Counted from the first letter of the stretch, positions 22,401 through 34,839 are shown. The stretch is DNA of 64,000 nucleotides from Chamaecrista fasciculata (GCA_003254925.1 QANZ01053874.1:1-64000), one strand, 5' to 3'. The notes: generated by a model not told the origin, from the letters alone. Numbers and translations are program-made.

Positions 22401-24959
22401 CCACATTCAATTTGATGAAAAAGTCTGGATATTATCCCGATGTGGTTACATATACTGCAATGCTTCATGCATACAATGCAGCAGGTAAGAAAAACATATT
22501 AAGTTATTTAGAAATGAAATAATAGGATTGTAAATAGAAATGTATACTTTTGAAGTAACTTTTCTAATACATGTTTATCAGAGCATTGGGAAAAAGCATT
22601 TGAGCTTTTCGAAGAAATGGTTACAAATGACATCAAACTTGATACTATTGCTTGTGTGGCTCTGATGAGAGCTTTTAATGAAGGAGGCCAACCAAGAAGG
22701 GCTCTTGATCTGGCAGAAAGTATGAGAGAAAAAGATATTCCATTTACTGATGCCGTTGTCTTTGAATTGGTATCTGCATGTAGCTTGTAAGTTTTTCTCC
22801 TTCTTGAAACTCCGAACTTCTAAGGATGATCAACTTATAATGACTGGTTAGACTAAATTATGCTGATCCACTCCGAACTTTGCTTATTATCTTCCTGATC
22901 AAGGCGTCATTGTGCATTTTTACCCTGATGCAAAATTTTGATAGATAATATTATTTTCAGTTAGGAGCATGTTGCATGCCACGTTCATTGATATATAAGC
23001 TGAGGAAGGACTTCATTTGTCAAACAAAATTTGAAGAAACTTGATTTGCCCACTCCCTTTTGGTATATTTGGTCTGTCATTTACTGGAAAGTATATTTCT
23101 GAACTATAATATGTGATTTTCATGTTAAAGTTTTGTTCATTTAAAGTTGAAACACATCCTTTGGTCGCTTTTCAATTTTCAACTAGGATATTTGGATATT
23201 TCATTTTTATTCTTTTTTTCCTCTGCTTGCATTGTGATATATTTTTCTGTATGTTATTTTGGTTGCAATAATTTTATTTTATTGTATTTTTGGTTCTATC
23301 TTACTAAATTTGTGTTTTGCTATAAGACTACGGGATTGGAGGACAGCTGTTGAGCTGATCAAGTATATAGAACCTTCGCTTCCTCTAACTTCTGCTGGAC
23401 TCATTAATCAGTTGCTTCATTTCTTAGGGAAATGTGGAAAGACTGAGACTATGATGAAGGTATTGAATTGTCTCCTAAATGTTTAACCTAATTGTTACCA
23501 TGCAAATTTCATATGTTTTGCTGCTACCTTTTTTTTAAGATATCTTTTCTCTGTTGAGTATTAAGTAATTCTGAGTTTACTCATCTGTCAATATCTTGTC
23601 TTCTAATAATTTTATTTTCATATGTGCAGTTGTTCTACAAAATGGTGGCATCAGGTGCTGACGTTAGCTTCAGTACTTATTCTGTTTTGTTAAAGAACCT
23701 TTTATACTCTGGAAATTGGAGGAAATGCTTAGAGGTAGTTATTAATTGCCTTCTTGTTCTTGCACGTACTGCTTTTCAGGAATTCGTGTATCTCCTTGAA
23801 TATTTAATATTAATGATACATGCAGCTTCTAGGTTCTATCTTGTATAGTTGACATTTTGTCGGTTTTGTTGCATATAGTTCTATAGCTGTGTAATTGACT
23901 AATTGGAACAAATATAAGAGGTTTAACTTATTAAATATGGACTCTTGTTGCCAAAATTCCTCCGATGCCACTAATGCTGATCTTGTGGAGACTCCCACAA
24001 TATTTGATGGTCATATGGTTTAATACTTTTCTTTTCCACACCATTGCAAGTTCAAAACTGTATAGGTTGTAATTTTCTTGTTCTTTCCCGACTACAAGTC
24101 AAAGATGCAGCAAAATATCTATATCTATATCTATATCTATATCTATATCTATCTAGTAATTAAAAGTATCAGTTTTCCAAGTGCCTGGGAAAATTAAAGC
24201 AAGTTCTTGATGCAGGTGTTGCAATGGATGGATGATGCAGGAATTCATCCATCATATGACATGTGCTATGATATCTCCTCATTAGCCCGTAAAAGCTGTG
24301 GAAAGGAAAATGCTGCGATCATAAAAGAAAGACTTGGTATGAATTTTACTTTTTACATCATTATGAGATATTATGCTTTTCTTATATGCATGTGTGTGCC
24401 CTAGCTTGCTTACATACAGAATTTTTCCATGTTATAATATATATCATTCAATGAACTTTGGGGTTTTGAAGCATGTGGCGGACAAGGTGGGGGATGATAG
24501 GTACAAGCACAGCTTATTCTAGCACTCCTCCTCCATCTTTTTTGTTCAGTCAATAATGATAGCCAAAAAATGTTTTAAATTGTCTCGAGCCTTCTATATT
24601 TTAAAATTCCAATACATTTTTTTTATGTGATCTATGATCAATATAGGCCATTCCATACATACTGTTAGTATGGTTGGTGTTCCTGTTCTCTTAATTACCA
24701 AAAGAGGAGGGGCCTGGTAATTTTCCTGAAAGCAAACGTTTTTGTTTAACCATACCCTTGTTGATTTTGTTTGCATAGCTTAAGATTTTTTTTTTACGTT
24801 AGTTTATATACTTGGACCATGATAATTACTGCAACTATTAAGGGATGCGTAGCGTAATAAGGTTAATTTTGGACATAAACTTGTACAGACTCCATGCGAA
24901 GAAAATGTAGGGATCAAGTTTCCACAAGCCAGTTATCTGGATCTCATCTTTTAACGTGA
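19405..24959 (+). CDS. EMB2654: Chloroplast P-class pentatricopeptide repeat protein (EMB2654-like)
   Basis: Sequence-specific RNA-binding protein of the PPR family, resembling Arabidopsis At2g41720 (EMB2654). That protein is needed for embryo development and for trans-splicing of chloroplast rps12. The model gives 834 aa. Exons: 19405-19779, 19944-20116, 20402-20507, 21183-22292, 22379-22484, 22582-22786, 23327-23459, 23630-23734, 24216-24336, 24899-24959 corrected at its start to 24889-24959. About twenty 35-residue repeats run from roughly residue 125 (examples: PNVVSYNALIGAYAAHG, PDVVSYTSLLNAYGRS, PNIVSYNALIDAYGSNG). There is no E/DYW editing domain. The N-terminus MAAALRQSHFILAAES looks like a plastid transit peptide; an upstream in-frame ATG at 19330 is possible but less likely. 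Intron 4 has a GC donor (CAG then GCGAGT, 22293), needed to join YSKQ to GQLAEVE. Confidence 0.94.
24115..24154. repeat. (ATATCT)n microsatellite in PPR intron 8
   Basis: About six and a half tandem copies of ATATCT lie roughly 60 bp before exon 9. This is a simple repeat likely to vary in length between individuals. Confidence 0.9.
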
Positions 24960-25332
24960 GCACTAATCTTGGAACAACAGTTTTGCGCAGCTGACGTTAA
25001 TTTTCCAGCCTGGGGTAAGGAGTATTGTTGCATTTGAAATATTGAAGATTGTAGATATGAAGTTAATTTTGGACATATAAGAAATAATGTCTATGATGTT
25101 TTTCTATTTAATTGTATAGGTATATTTACTTGGGCAGTCTCAACTGCATTGTTAAAGAATTTGTTGTACATCCTCCTGTAATACTAATTACTATGAAGTT
25201 CTTCTATCTGTGACATGTTACTCGCATTTAGGAACACAGGAATGAACTACATCTGATTGTTTTTGTCCTTGTTATTAGGCGGAAGGCAAGGAAGATTGGT
25301 TCTTATACCCTGTGAAAAAAGGTTTTTGATTT

Positions 25333-25381
25333 TAAAAGTTAAAATCTTTTTTTTTTTTGGCCAACTAAAAGTTAAAATCTT
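25333..25381 (-). mobile_element. Poly(T)GGCC micro-insertion with 16-bp TSD
   Basis: TAAAAGTTAAAATCTT occurs exactly at 25333-25348 and 25366-25381. Only a 17-bp insert separates the copies: ten T followed by GGCCAAC. It is one of the cleanest members of the micro-retroposon set. Confidence 0.75.
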
Positions 25382-25493
25382 TGATTGGTTGAAATATTAT
25401 TTGTACCATAAAAAAGATTTTTTTTAAGAGAATTATTTTATAGTTGAAACTTGAAAAAACTTGGAACATTCTATAGCCCAATTATATAAAAAA

Positions 25494-26092
25494 GGCTTAA
25501 GTACACTTTTGGTCCCCTAACTTTCACAAAGGTCTCAATTTGGTCCCCTAACTTTTTTGTTGCAATTTTGGTCCCCTAACTTTCGTAAAGATCTCAATTT
25601 GGTCCCCTAACTTTTTTTGTTGCAATTTTGGTCCCCTAACTTTCGCAAAGGTCTCAATTTGGTCCCTTAACTTTTTTTTGTTGCCATTTTGGTCCCCTAA
25701 CTCTTGAAAATGTCTCACTATTGGTCCCAAGTGTATTTTTTCCATCCATTATCTTCCGTTAGTGCCGATTTGACAGGCTGATGACGTGACAAATATGGGT
25801 GAAGTGAATTAAAAAAGGACCATTATGCGGAGACGTTTTCATGACTTGGAAGTGCACTTGGGACCAATAGTGAGACATTTTCAAGAGTTAGGGGACCAAA
25901 ATTGCAACAAAAAAATTTAAGGGACCAAATCGAGACCTTTGCGAAAGTTAGGAGACCAAAATTGCAACAAAAAGTTAGGGGACCAAATTGAGACCTTTGC
26001 GAAAGTTAGGGGACCAAAACTGCAACAAAAAAAGTTAAGGGACCAAATTGAGACCTTTGAGAAAGTTAGGTGACCAAAAGTGCACTTAAGCC
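25494..26092. mobile_element. Fold-back MULE-type MITE with perfect 9-bp TSD
   Basis: This 599-bp element starts GGCTTAAGTACACTTTTGG and ends with the inverse CCAAAAGTGCACTTAAGCC. Exact TSDs TATAAAAAA sit at 25485-25493 and 26093-26101. Each arm is built of tandem units of about 60 bp containing GGTCCCCTAACTTT and CTCAATTTGGTCC, so the arms pair as a long hairpin around a unique centre at about 25740-25860. Non-coding. Relatives: the fragment at 19231-19288 and the inner element at about 57880-58288. Confidence 0.88.
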
Positions 26093-27726
26093 TATAAAAA
26101 AATGGAATTGAGCTCAAAAAAAGAGGTGAGTGACAAATTCTATATAAAGTAGAAAATTTTGGAATATTATTTAGTTTTCATTTGTTTTTGATATTTTAAA
26201 ATATAAAAGAAAAAATAGCCACTTACTAAATCTCTAATATTTTATACTTCATTTTATATTTTTGAAATTTTAAAATGATATTAACATACAATTACATGCC
26301 AAGTGTATCAGTAATTTAATACTTCCTCCGGTTCACAATATCTGTTGTAATTTAGTGGGTGTATATAGACCAAGAAAATAATTAATTCATCTTAAACTTA
26401 GAAAAGTCTAAGTTAAAAAACTATATTACCCTTATTTATTCTTTCCTATTTTCAAAGGATATTTATTACTATTAAGAGAGAATAGGTAGAGATAAAATTG
26501 TAAAAAAATAATTAATATTTTTTTGATTTTGTAAAATATTAAATATTTTAAAATATAAAATTCTCCAAAACTATGGCAGGTGAACTAGAGGGAGTAATTA
26601 CTAATTAGTAATTAGTATTATACATATACAAGGGATGAAGGGAACAATGTGAGAGCTATCCTCCGGGACTAACGCTTTTTGTTTATGTCTTCTTTTTTCG
26701 GGGTCAGATTTTGTTATTTTTTTTGGGCCTGGTGGGTTAGAATGAGCGTTTTTATGGGCTGAAGAGCCCAAAATTATTAAAAACTTCAATTGAGTTATAT
26801 AGTCTGTAGATGTTGTAAGTTAAAACCCTTAATTGGCCTCTTTCTCGGAACTTGGCGCCACGAAACGAACGGTAACACCATGGAGCAATATCACTGTGAG
26901 TCCCCCTTTTGTTTTTTTTTTCTTATCTGAGTCCCCTTTTCACTTGTCAATAATTACCCTTGTCTCTCTAACCTTTTTCATTCTTTTAAATGCAATCATC
27001 TAGCTTTTTGAACATCACATACCTCACTCTAAACTGGATTTCTGATCAATAAGTAATTATTTTAAGTTAAAAACAGTTTTTAGTTTTTACACTTACATGC
27101 ATTAAGATTGCCAAAAGAAAAGTTTTTTTTCCCTCTCAATACTACTATTACTCAAGTTTTTTTTTTGCCTATATCTGTATCAATCAATTTTCGCTCCCTA
27201 AAACAAGAGGGGGGTTTCGTTTGTGTGTTAATTTCCTAATATGGGGGTTTGAGCCTTGAGGTTTATAACATATTATTCTTTTAAGGCAAAACAAAAATGA
27301 AATTAATAGTATAAACCAATATAAATTATAAGACACTATATATCCAAACGATTCTCATCTTAGGATTCTCATCTTAAATAGAATTTTGTTGCTTTGAAGC
27401 CAGCAGACAAACGGAACATGCAATGCATGATCACCATAATACTTTCAAAATACATTAAATGACGTAATTACCCTCAAGCTGTCCTAGCCGTTACTCTCTC
27501 TCTCCACATTGCTACAGAACCAAATCACCCATTCGTCATTTTAAAACAAGACAAGGTTATATCCGTAATTAGAGTTACTTCTTGACTCTAACCTCTCTTT
27601 CTCATTCTTCGCAATTTTTCCCACTCCCTCCACTGTAAATCAAAAATACCATCCAAAGCACAAACACACACATATACACACTGATTACTGAACTATTTCC
27701 CTCAGCTTTCAGCATCTCTCTCTATT

Positions 27727-27742
27727 CTAGGGTTAGGGTTCG
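27727..27742 (+). promoter_or_regulatory. Telo-box-like motif in the AP2 leader
   Basis: CTAGGGTTAGGGTTCG lies 8 bp before the start codon at 27750. Telo-box motifs (AAACCCTA and its reverse complement) are common near the transcription starts of plant housekeeping genes. The effect here is inferred only. Confidence 0.45.
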
Positions 27743-27749
27743 ATTCGCC

Positions 27750-30700
27750 ATGGCTTCCTCTTCCTCCGATCTTGCCAAGTCGGAAGTTGGCGGCGGCGGC
27801 GGCGGCGGCGGCGGTGCAGAGGCTTCGGAAGCAGTGATGGCGAACGATCAGCTCTTACTGTATAGAGGATTGAAGAAAGCGAAGAAAGAAAGAGGATGTA
27901 CAGCCAAAGAGCGGATCAGTAAGATGCCTCCTTGTGCTGCTGGGAAACGCAGTTCCATATACCGTGGTGTCACTAGGTACAGTGCCTAAGTTTCTGTTTG
28001 TTTTCTGAGAAAGTGATTCAGTTGGTATATATAGTTGTAAATCGATTGGGTGGTGATTTTACGTGCGCTTTACCCTCCGTTTTTGCTTCTCGATAAGTGG
28101 TAATAATTAATTTCACTTAATTGCTTAAAATTCGATTGATTAGACTGCGTTTTGATGTGTCTTTAACAACGAATCATCAGCCCGGGCTCATTGTCGAACA
28201 ATGGCAACTCATGATTCGAGCATTAACAACAGAAATCTTGAAACAGGTTTTTGTGTTTTACACAGGGTTTCATCACCATAATTTGCTTGATCGTAAAAAA
28301 TAACAAACTATATAACAAATAAATGTGAAGTACTAAGCATAATTGTGATAAGAATTTAAATAAATCACCCATATTCTAGTTATAATTAAGAAGCCCTCAC
28401 TTAAAGCTCAGAATCAATAACAAAATGAAACATTAGTATATGAAGATGATATAGCCCCGAAAAGACAAAAAAAAACTACATGATTTTGGCAGGGAATAAA
28501 ATTGAAATTCAATGGCAATTTGGATCACCTGAAGTCCATAGACCATAACTAAAAGCCATGTGAGTGTATAGCAAAACCATCATATGAGGCAAAGAAGAGT
28601 TGTTAAATCTCTGCGTATTTAACAAACCAGTGAAACTGTTTGTGTGCAAGGCAGGAAGCAACTAACTAAAAGAGAAGCAGTTAATTCGAAAGTCATCTCC
28701 CCGATGCTATCATTTTTCTGCTATTGGGTGCCTTTTCACCTTTTTATTAGACGTTAGATTTAGATCATTGTGAGCTGAAAAACTTCTCAGATTTGCTTTT
28801 TGTCTTGAACTATTTATAACATAGTTTATACTGTTTCAATTATCCTGCAAGTCTTCTTTTGCACTACTTTGAAATGCAGTAGCTTCTTTGAGCATAGTAT
28901 CATTCTTCTGGTTTGTTGAATAGGCATAGATGGACTGGTCGTTATGAAGCCCATCTTTGGGATAAGAGTACATGGAACCAGAATCAGAATAAAAAAGGAA
29001 AACAAGGTATTTTTCTTCTCTGCCTTTCCTTAACTGTCTCTTTGTGTTTATAAAGATATAGTTGAGCATGTGTGATATTAGTGTCTTACACATTATTCAA
29101 TTTCTTATGTCATTTTGTTCTTCTTCCTGCATGAATTGATTGGACAATGGCTCGTTCGTGATGTCAGTCTACTTGGGTAAGATAGTCATGTGGTGCTTCC
29201 TTTCCTTGGTGCTTATTTTTTTTGTGATATTATTTTTGCTGCATGTTTTCTTTTATATTGCTGTCATTTAATATTGGCACTTATTATTTTTCATGATATT
29301 TTCACAGGAGCATATGATGATGAGGAGGCTGCAGCGAGAGCATACGACCTTGCTGCTCTGAAATACTGGGGTCCTGGGACTCTTATTAATTTTCCAGTAA
29401 GATGATTGCTTGGATAGTTATGCTCATGTTGAAAAATTGGTAGAGAAACACTTATTATTTTTAAGTGCTCTTTGTTTTCCTATTGCTATGTGGGTATAAA
29501 TACGTTACTCTCTGGTGCAAAAAGGCACTCCAATTGTTCACTTGTCATTAATATGTATTTCTGTTGTTAATTTGTTTCTGTGTAGGTGACTGATTATACA
29601 AGAGATCTTGAAGAAATGCAAAATGTTTCAAGAGAGGAATACCTTGCATCTTTGCGACGGTGTGTATATACTTTATCAAAAAGTATACTTCACTAGAAAA
29701 TTTCTTACCTGCTGAAACCTAATTGTTACTTATATGGGATGCTTCATGCAGAAAGAGCAGTGGTTTTTCAAGGGGACTCTCAAAATATCGTGGACTCTCC
29801 AGGTGTTGATCTATCAGATAATGATGCAAGATGCATCACATACGCACATGTGCACTCACACTAATAACTTTCTATTGTCTTTGTTAATTGGTTTACAAAC
29901 TTCTCTAAGATAGAGTAAATGGAGTTTGTTATAGGATTGTTGGTAACACTCATTCTTTATTTGGAAATTTAGACTGGTGGCTTTTATCGTGAACATCAAT
30001 TTTATTTTTTTTAAAAGAATCCAATTACGTTATATTATTTATTAAATATTTATCTGGAAATATCATTTATGTTTGTTCATACAGAAATTATGGCTAACCA
30101 AGTTTTATCTATAAACATATCTATTTGGACCTGTGTATTGAGTTAGTTCCTCATTGATCCGCACACTGCTTGATATATATATATATATATAAAACAAGAT
30201 TTTGCCTTTATTGACTTTGTTGCAGCTTTTGTATGAAGTAGTATAGCTATCTGACATGGATTTGACTGTTGACTTCTATTCTGAATTTCATGTTGCATGT
30301 GGTGGTACCAAAAATGCAGTCGATGGGAGCCATCATACGGCCGTATGGCTGGATCTGATTACTTCAATAGTATACATTATAGTAAGTTGTAATTAATTTT
30401 CAAGTTTGAAACAGTTTTCCATTGAACAGAGTGTGCAATCACATTCTTAACTATGTTTATCAATTGAAAAATGTACTGCTGCATGAATTCTATTTATTCC
30501 ACCTATTTTATCTGCTGATCACTTCGAACTATCTCACTGTTTTACCAAATTAAAGGTACAGGTGATGATTCAGCAGCTGAAAGTGAATATGTAAGTGGTT
30601 TTTGCATAGAAAGAAAGATCGATTTAACTAGTTACATCAAATGGTGGGGATCCAATAAGAACCGCCAATCTGATGCTGGAACAAAATTGTCTGAAGAAAA

Positions 30701-31788
30701 AAGGCATGGATGTGCTGGAGATATTTTTGGTGAGTTTAAATCACTGGAGCAGGGACACCAACCTACGGAACCATACCAGATGCCACAGTTAGGCCTACCC
30801 CATGATGGGAAAAAGCACAAAAGTTCTGCACTCTCTGCCTTAAGTATCCTCTCACGATCAGCAGCCTACAAGAGCCTGCAAGAGAAGGTGTCAAAGAGAC
30901 AAGAAAATTATACCGACAATGATGACGATGAAAACAAAAATAACATCAATAAGTTGGACCATGGAAAGGCAGTTGAGCAATCATCAAACCATGATGGTAA
31001 CGACGAAAGACTTGACATTGCAATGGGAGTGGGTGGGGCATTGTCTATACAAAGAAATGTATACCCGTTGACTTCATTCTTATCTGCACCGCTTTTGACA
31101 ACCTATAATACTATTGATCCCTTAGTAGATCCTGTTCTCTGGACTTCTCTTGTTCCTATACTTCCTGCTGGCCTTTCTCGTACAACTGAGGTTGGTATAT
31201 CTTCCAATGCTTTGTTTTCTTTCGGGGATTGAAATTACATTATAATGTCTAGCCGTTATGATAGAGCATATAAATATCAAATTTGTCACGTGTCATATAT
31301 TCATTGGAGAACCTTATAATAAAAATATAAAGAACCTTACCTAAATTTAGTCCTTATTTTTATCATAAATGGTACTGTGTTCTACTATGCTGACAGGAAG
31401 CTGTGGAGAAAGCATGTATGAAATCTGAAATTACATGGTTGATAGTTGTGATTTGTAGATACATCACTATTATTTAAGACTTATTTTTATTGACTGGAGA
31501 CGGGCTGCACCAATATATAAGTATGTTACTTCAAATTCCCGATTAGTATTCAATGATGTCAGGGAAAGCAGCATTTTTTGGCATTAAAAACTTATCTGAC
31601 CATAATGACACAAAATTATATATATATATACATCTCCCTTCAGTCCCAGACGACTGTATGGTAAGAAAAAAATAATTACTTTTTGCTTTTCCATGTAGAT
31701 TCACCTCACCAAGAACATATGAAATGATATGCAGGTTACGAAAACTGAGGCTAGTTCAACTTTCAATATTTTTCAGCCAGAGGAGTGA
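27750..31788 (+). CDS. AP2-like ethylene-responsive transcription factor (At2g41710 type)
   Basis: Nuclear DNA-binding protein of the AP2 family, like Arabidopsis At2g41710; the model gives 427 aa. Exons: 27750-27976, 28924-29006, 29168-29176, 29308-29396, 29586-29659, 29752-29802, 30320-30381, 30556-31190, 31735-31788. The AP2 domain spans about residues 69-135 ([19 protein letters not shown], then [20 protein letters not shown]). It carries the insert with NKKGKQ and the 9-nt exon for VYL, a signature of this family. The second AP2 repeat is reduced to a stub ([16 protein letters not shown]). A run of nine Gly sits at 14-22. The large exon 8 encodes an acidic, Asn/Asp-rich tail. The last exon ([17 protein letters not shown]) joins in frame. 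Reading through its donor would instead add [13 protein letters not shown] and stop at 31232. Binding targets are not predictable from sequence. Confidence 0.92.
29168..29176 (+). other. 9-nt micro-exon of the AP2 domain
   Basis: TCTACTTGG lies between a CAG acceptor and a GTAAG donor. Joined to the flanking split codons it encodes V-Y-L-G inside the AP2 domain. A micro-exon of this size is known in this gene family. Without it the frame is unchanged, but three conserved residues are lost. Confidence 0.9.
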
Positions 31789-32003
31789 CTGTACATCCCT
31801 TTTGGATCTCTGATTTTACAAAGAGCAATATCGGCTTAATTGGAATGGGCCCATTTTTTCACCTCTTTGTATCAAGCAACCGCATAAATTTCTGAAGGCT
31901 TGATTTTTGCAGGCTATTTGTAATCCTTGGAGATTATAGGAAAGAGAAGATCTCTCTTGTGCATTGATGATATATTTAGGATTAAAATAAATCTTTTCTG
32001 GCT

Positions 32004-32078
32004 ATCCAGATGTATTAGTTTTTCTTTTTCTTTCTTTTTTTTTTTTTTTTGTGGGGGTCAAATCCAGATGTATTAGTT
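32004..32078 (-). mobile_element. Poly(T) micro-insertion with 17-bp TSD
   Basis: ATCCAGATGTATTAGTT is duplicated exactly at 32004-32020 and 32062-32078. The 41-bp insert is a T-rich run ending GTGGGGGTCAA. It is the longest member of the micro-insertion set. Confidence 0.72.
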
Positions 32079-33843
32079 GATGCCTCAGTCATATATAGAA
32101 AATAACAAATAGTTACACTAATAGGGAATCTCTTTTTCATTGATGTGTACAGAATTTGAGGAGGAATTGCCAGAGCCAGAGTAATGGTATCATTATTAAT
32201 TAATTTGCATGAAAGTTGTTAATTCTATTCAAACCTTTTTCTGGTTGTCTTCTGTTTTTGGAATATCTTTTTGATTGTCTGAAACGATAGATTTTTATAT
32301 GCATATTTGCATCTAAGGTTAGTCCATTCATATTTTTGGCCAGAAGGTAAGTCCATTAATACAAGACAGACGTCCAAAAATGGTACAAAAATTATGTTTA
32401 AGAAATTGTCTAAATGAATCTTGGTGATAAGTGTTAGGAAAACTTTAAACAACAAACAATGTACATTTCCAAGAAACTCAAGTTTCATTGACTTCTTGTA
32501 AATCAAATTAATTAGTATTTGACCAATTCACATAGACCAATTATGTAATCTTATCCAAATACATCCCAAGTTGCTGCATTGTAGATTTCACCAAAACTCA
32601 TGGTTGGGTTTGAGTCATCGTGAAATGGACACCTTAAATTGGACGTTCTAATAATATCAGGGTTATCTTTATCTGTATGCCAATTTTGTTTCCTCTATTT
32701 TAAGAGTGTTCATGTACCTCTTTAATAAAAAAATGTACTTTATACTTACCTCTTTTACAACCAAGGAAAAGGCTATAATTACACCTATTAATTACTTATA
32801 AGTATGAACTAATATGCATTTGATTTATTACAAACCATCATTCTTCAAATCCGTCAATTTAGCAACAAAAAAAATTAAATAATAAATAGTTACTTAAAAA
32901 AAATATTATAAAAATCGTAGAGTTCGGATATAGATATTGATTTTGAAACTCTACTCCATTAGTCTAATAATAAAAAATATTTTTTTAAAAAAAATTATAT
33001 ATATAAATATAATACCATATCCCATAGATGTTGCTTGCAATCATTTGCATTGGATTATGCTCTCCCATCATTTTGTTTTCTGTACTTCAATTGTTCCTTT
33101 TATCTTTCATTTTTCTTTCGTTTTGGTGATTTAATTTTTTTTCAAAAAAAAAAAAATATACACGGTCAAACAATATATTTCAATCAATATTATCATCACA
33201 CTAGTAATACGAAAATAGTAAATATTTTCGCTTTCACTTTTATTAAAAAATATGTATCCTCATTGCTCACTGCTCAGTAGGTATGGAGTATATATGTGGT
33301 CTCATCAGCAAATTCTGCAATCTATTTTTTTTACATATTAACTTTAAAATAATCTTTTACCATCGGAAGCAAAATCAAATTATTTGTAGCAAAATCCAAA
33401 AAATAGATGTTTTAGATATGTACGATCATATGGTGTCATGGTCGCCGTTGGATCACAATTCTATTTAATTTTGAGACTGATTTTATACTTTTTGTCCTTA
33501 TATTTATACTAAATTAATATTTTTTATTCTTAAATTGATACTAATTTTTTTTGTCCTTAAAATTGACTTAATATCTAAATCATTGATAATTGTAATAATT
33601 TATGAATTGCTTTATATATTTTAGTTATTCATAAATTAATTAATTGATTTGGTGTAGTGAATTTTCTCTTTAAGTTTAAAATCAATCCTTCATAGAAACG
33701 CCCATTTTAAATTCTCAAATGTGTCAATGTCCCACCTAATGTGAACTAATATATTCAAATTTCTTAATTCCTATTGTCATTAATAAAAAACAAGATTATT
33801 CATTTTATAAATGTAAACATATAAACAATAAAAATAAAGGGAG

Positions 33844-33905
33844 CTTATAATAATAATAGTAATAATAATAATAATAATGATTATTATTATTATTATTATT
33901 ATAAG
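33844..33905. repeat. (TAA)n/(TTA)n palindromic microsatellite
   Basis: A CTTATAATAATAA... tract runs straight into ...TTATTATTATAAG, so the two halves are reverse complements of each other and the whole tract can fold as a hairpin of about 60 nt. Confidence 0.9.
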
Positions 33906-34319
33906 ATACAACACAACATGTGCTTAGAATAAGGGAGCTTTTGAAGATAGAGGATGGGTCCACTCCATCGACCAGACCACACGACCTAGTAGCAGGTAAC
34001 TTTCTTACGTTTAATAGTAAAAAAAAAGTATTAAAGTTTATTATCTATATTTTTGGAGTTTGAATGTTAGTTTGTATATGTGAATAATAAAATAGTTAAA
34101 TATAATATAAAATTTTCAAAAAAATCTGTAACGTTGTTTTTGTCCAATTAAATGATCTGAAGACTTTATCAGTTTATCATCATTCCAAATGTGACAACTA
34201 ACAACCTGGACATTGACACGAGGCTCTTTGTTCCGTTCGGGGTTGCTTAATTAATTATAATATCTTATTACCCATCTAACCTATCTTCCACTATGTTAAT
34301 TTAACAATTATGATTTTTA

Positions 34320-34510
34320 AACAAATATTAAGATAATAATTTAATTTTGAAAAATTGAAATATATAATTTAATTCTTAAAAAAATTAAACAATATATTTA
34401 TTAATCTTTGAAAAAATCAAATGATATTTTTTTAATATACGAAAGTGATTAATAAATATATTATTTAATTAATTTAAATATTATATTTTATATTTTAATA
34501 TTTTAAAAAT
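34320..34510. repeat. AT-rich inverted-repeat segment (MITE-like)
   Basis: AATTAAACAATATATTTATT at about 34383 is matched in inverse orientation by AATAAATATATTATTTAATT at about 34451, with one mismatch over 24 bp. Further AT-rich pairing is seen outside it. No TSD was found, and in DNA this AT-rich chance pairing cannot be excluded. Confidence 0.4.
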
Positions 34511-34661
34511 TTAATCATTAATTCAATGATAACTGAATTGTTACTTTATATATTTCACAATAATGTTTTTAGTTACTAAAATTTCGCTTGCATGCTTTTA
34601 TCAGTTTATGTTTTTGTATAATTAATTACTTGGTGAAAGTAGTATATGTAATTTTTAGATT

Positions 34662-34839
34662 AAAGTACGCATTTAATTCCCACCCACAAAAAAGTACGCA
34701 TTTAATTTCATTTAATTAACTAACAGAGATCCAGAGACCACACGGATATTATGGATAGTAGAAGCTACTATTTGAGAGTAAAAAGTAAAAACTCTTCTTT
34801 ATTCAAGCCACACACACAAAAAAAGAACTCTTCTTTATT
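34662..34839 (+). mobile_element. Two poly(A) micro-insertions with exact TSDs
   Basis: The first has AAAGTACGCATTTAATT duplicated (34662-34678, 34691-34707; 17 of 17) around a 12-bp insert CCCACCCACAAA. The second has AACTCTTCTTTATT duplicated (34790-34803, 34826-34839; 14 of 14) around the 22-bp insert 34804-34825, a CAAGCCACACACAC head followed by an A run. In both, the TSD starts with AA on the poly(A) strand. Confidence 0.7.

Larger units (their letters stand above)
24960..27749. other. PPR to AP2 spacer
   Basis: It holds the PPR 3' region, a poly(T)/GGCC micro-insertion (25349-25365), the fold-back MITE at 25494-26092, AT-rich DNA, another micro-insertion (26911-26928) and the AP2 promoter and leader. 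A possible stray first exon lies near 26880 (see findings). The AP2 leader carries a telo-box-like CTAGGGTTAGGGTTCG at 27727-27742. No other gene is supported. Confidence 0.65.

Noticed and set aside
24115..24154. Regular short repeats that could suggest a CRISPR-like array
   Set aside because: It is a simple (ATATCT)n microsatellite without spacers, in a plant intron.
24889..24959. Start of the last PPR exon at 24899
   Set aside because: A first count placed it at 24899, which breaks the frame. The acceptor AG is at 24887-24888, so the exon is 24889-24959 and the total is divisible by three.
31397..31480. A possible extra AP2 exon starting [11 protein letters not shown]
   Set aside because: It follows a usable CAG acceptor, but its GT donor leaves the wrong phase for the conserved last exon at 31735. 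The direct join 31190 to 31735 keeps frame and ends in a plausible C-terminus.
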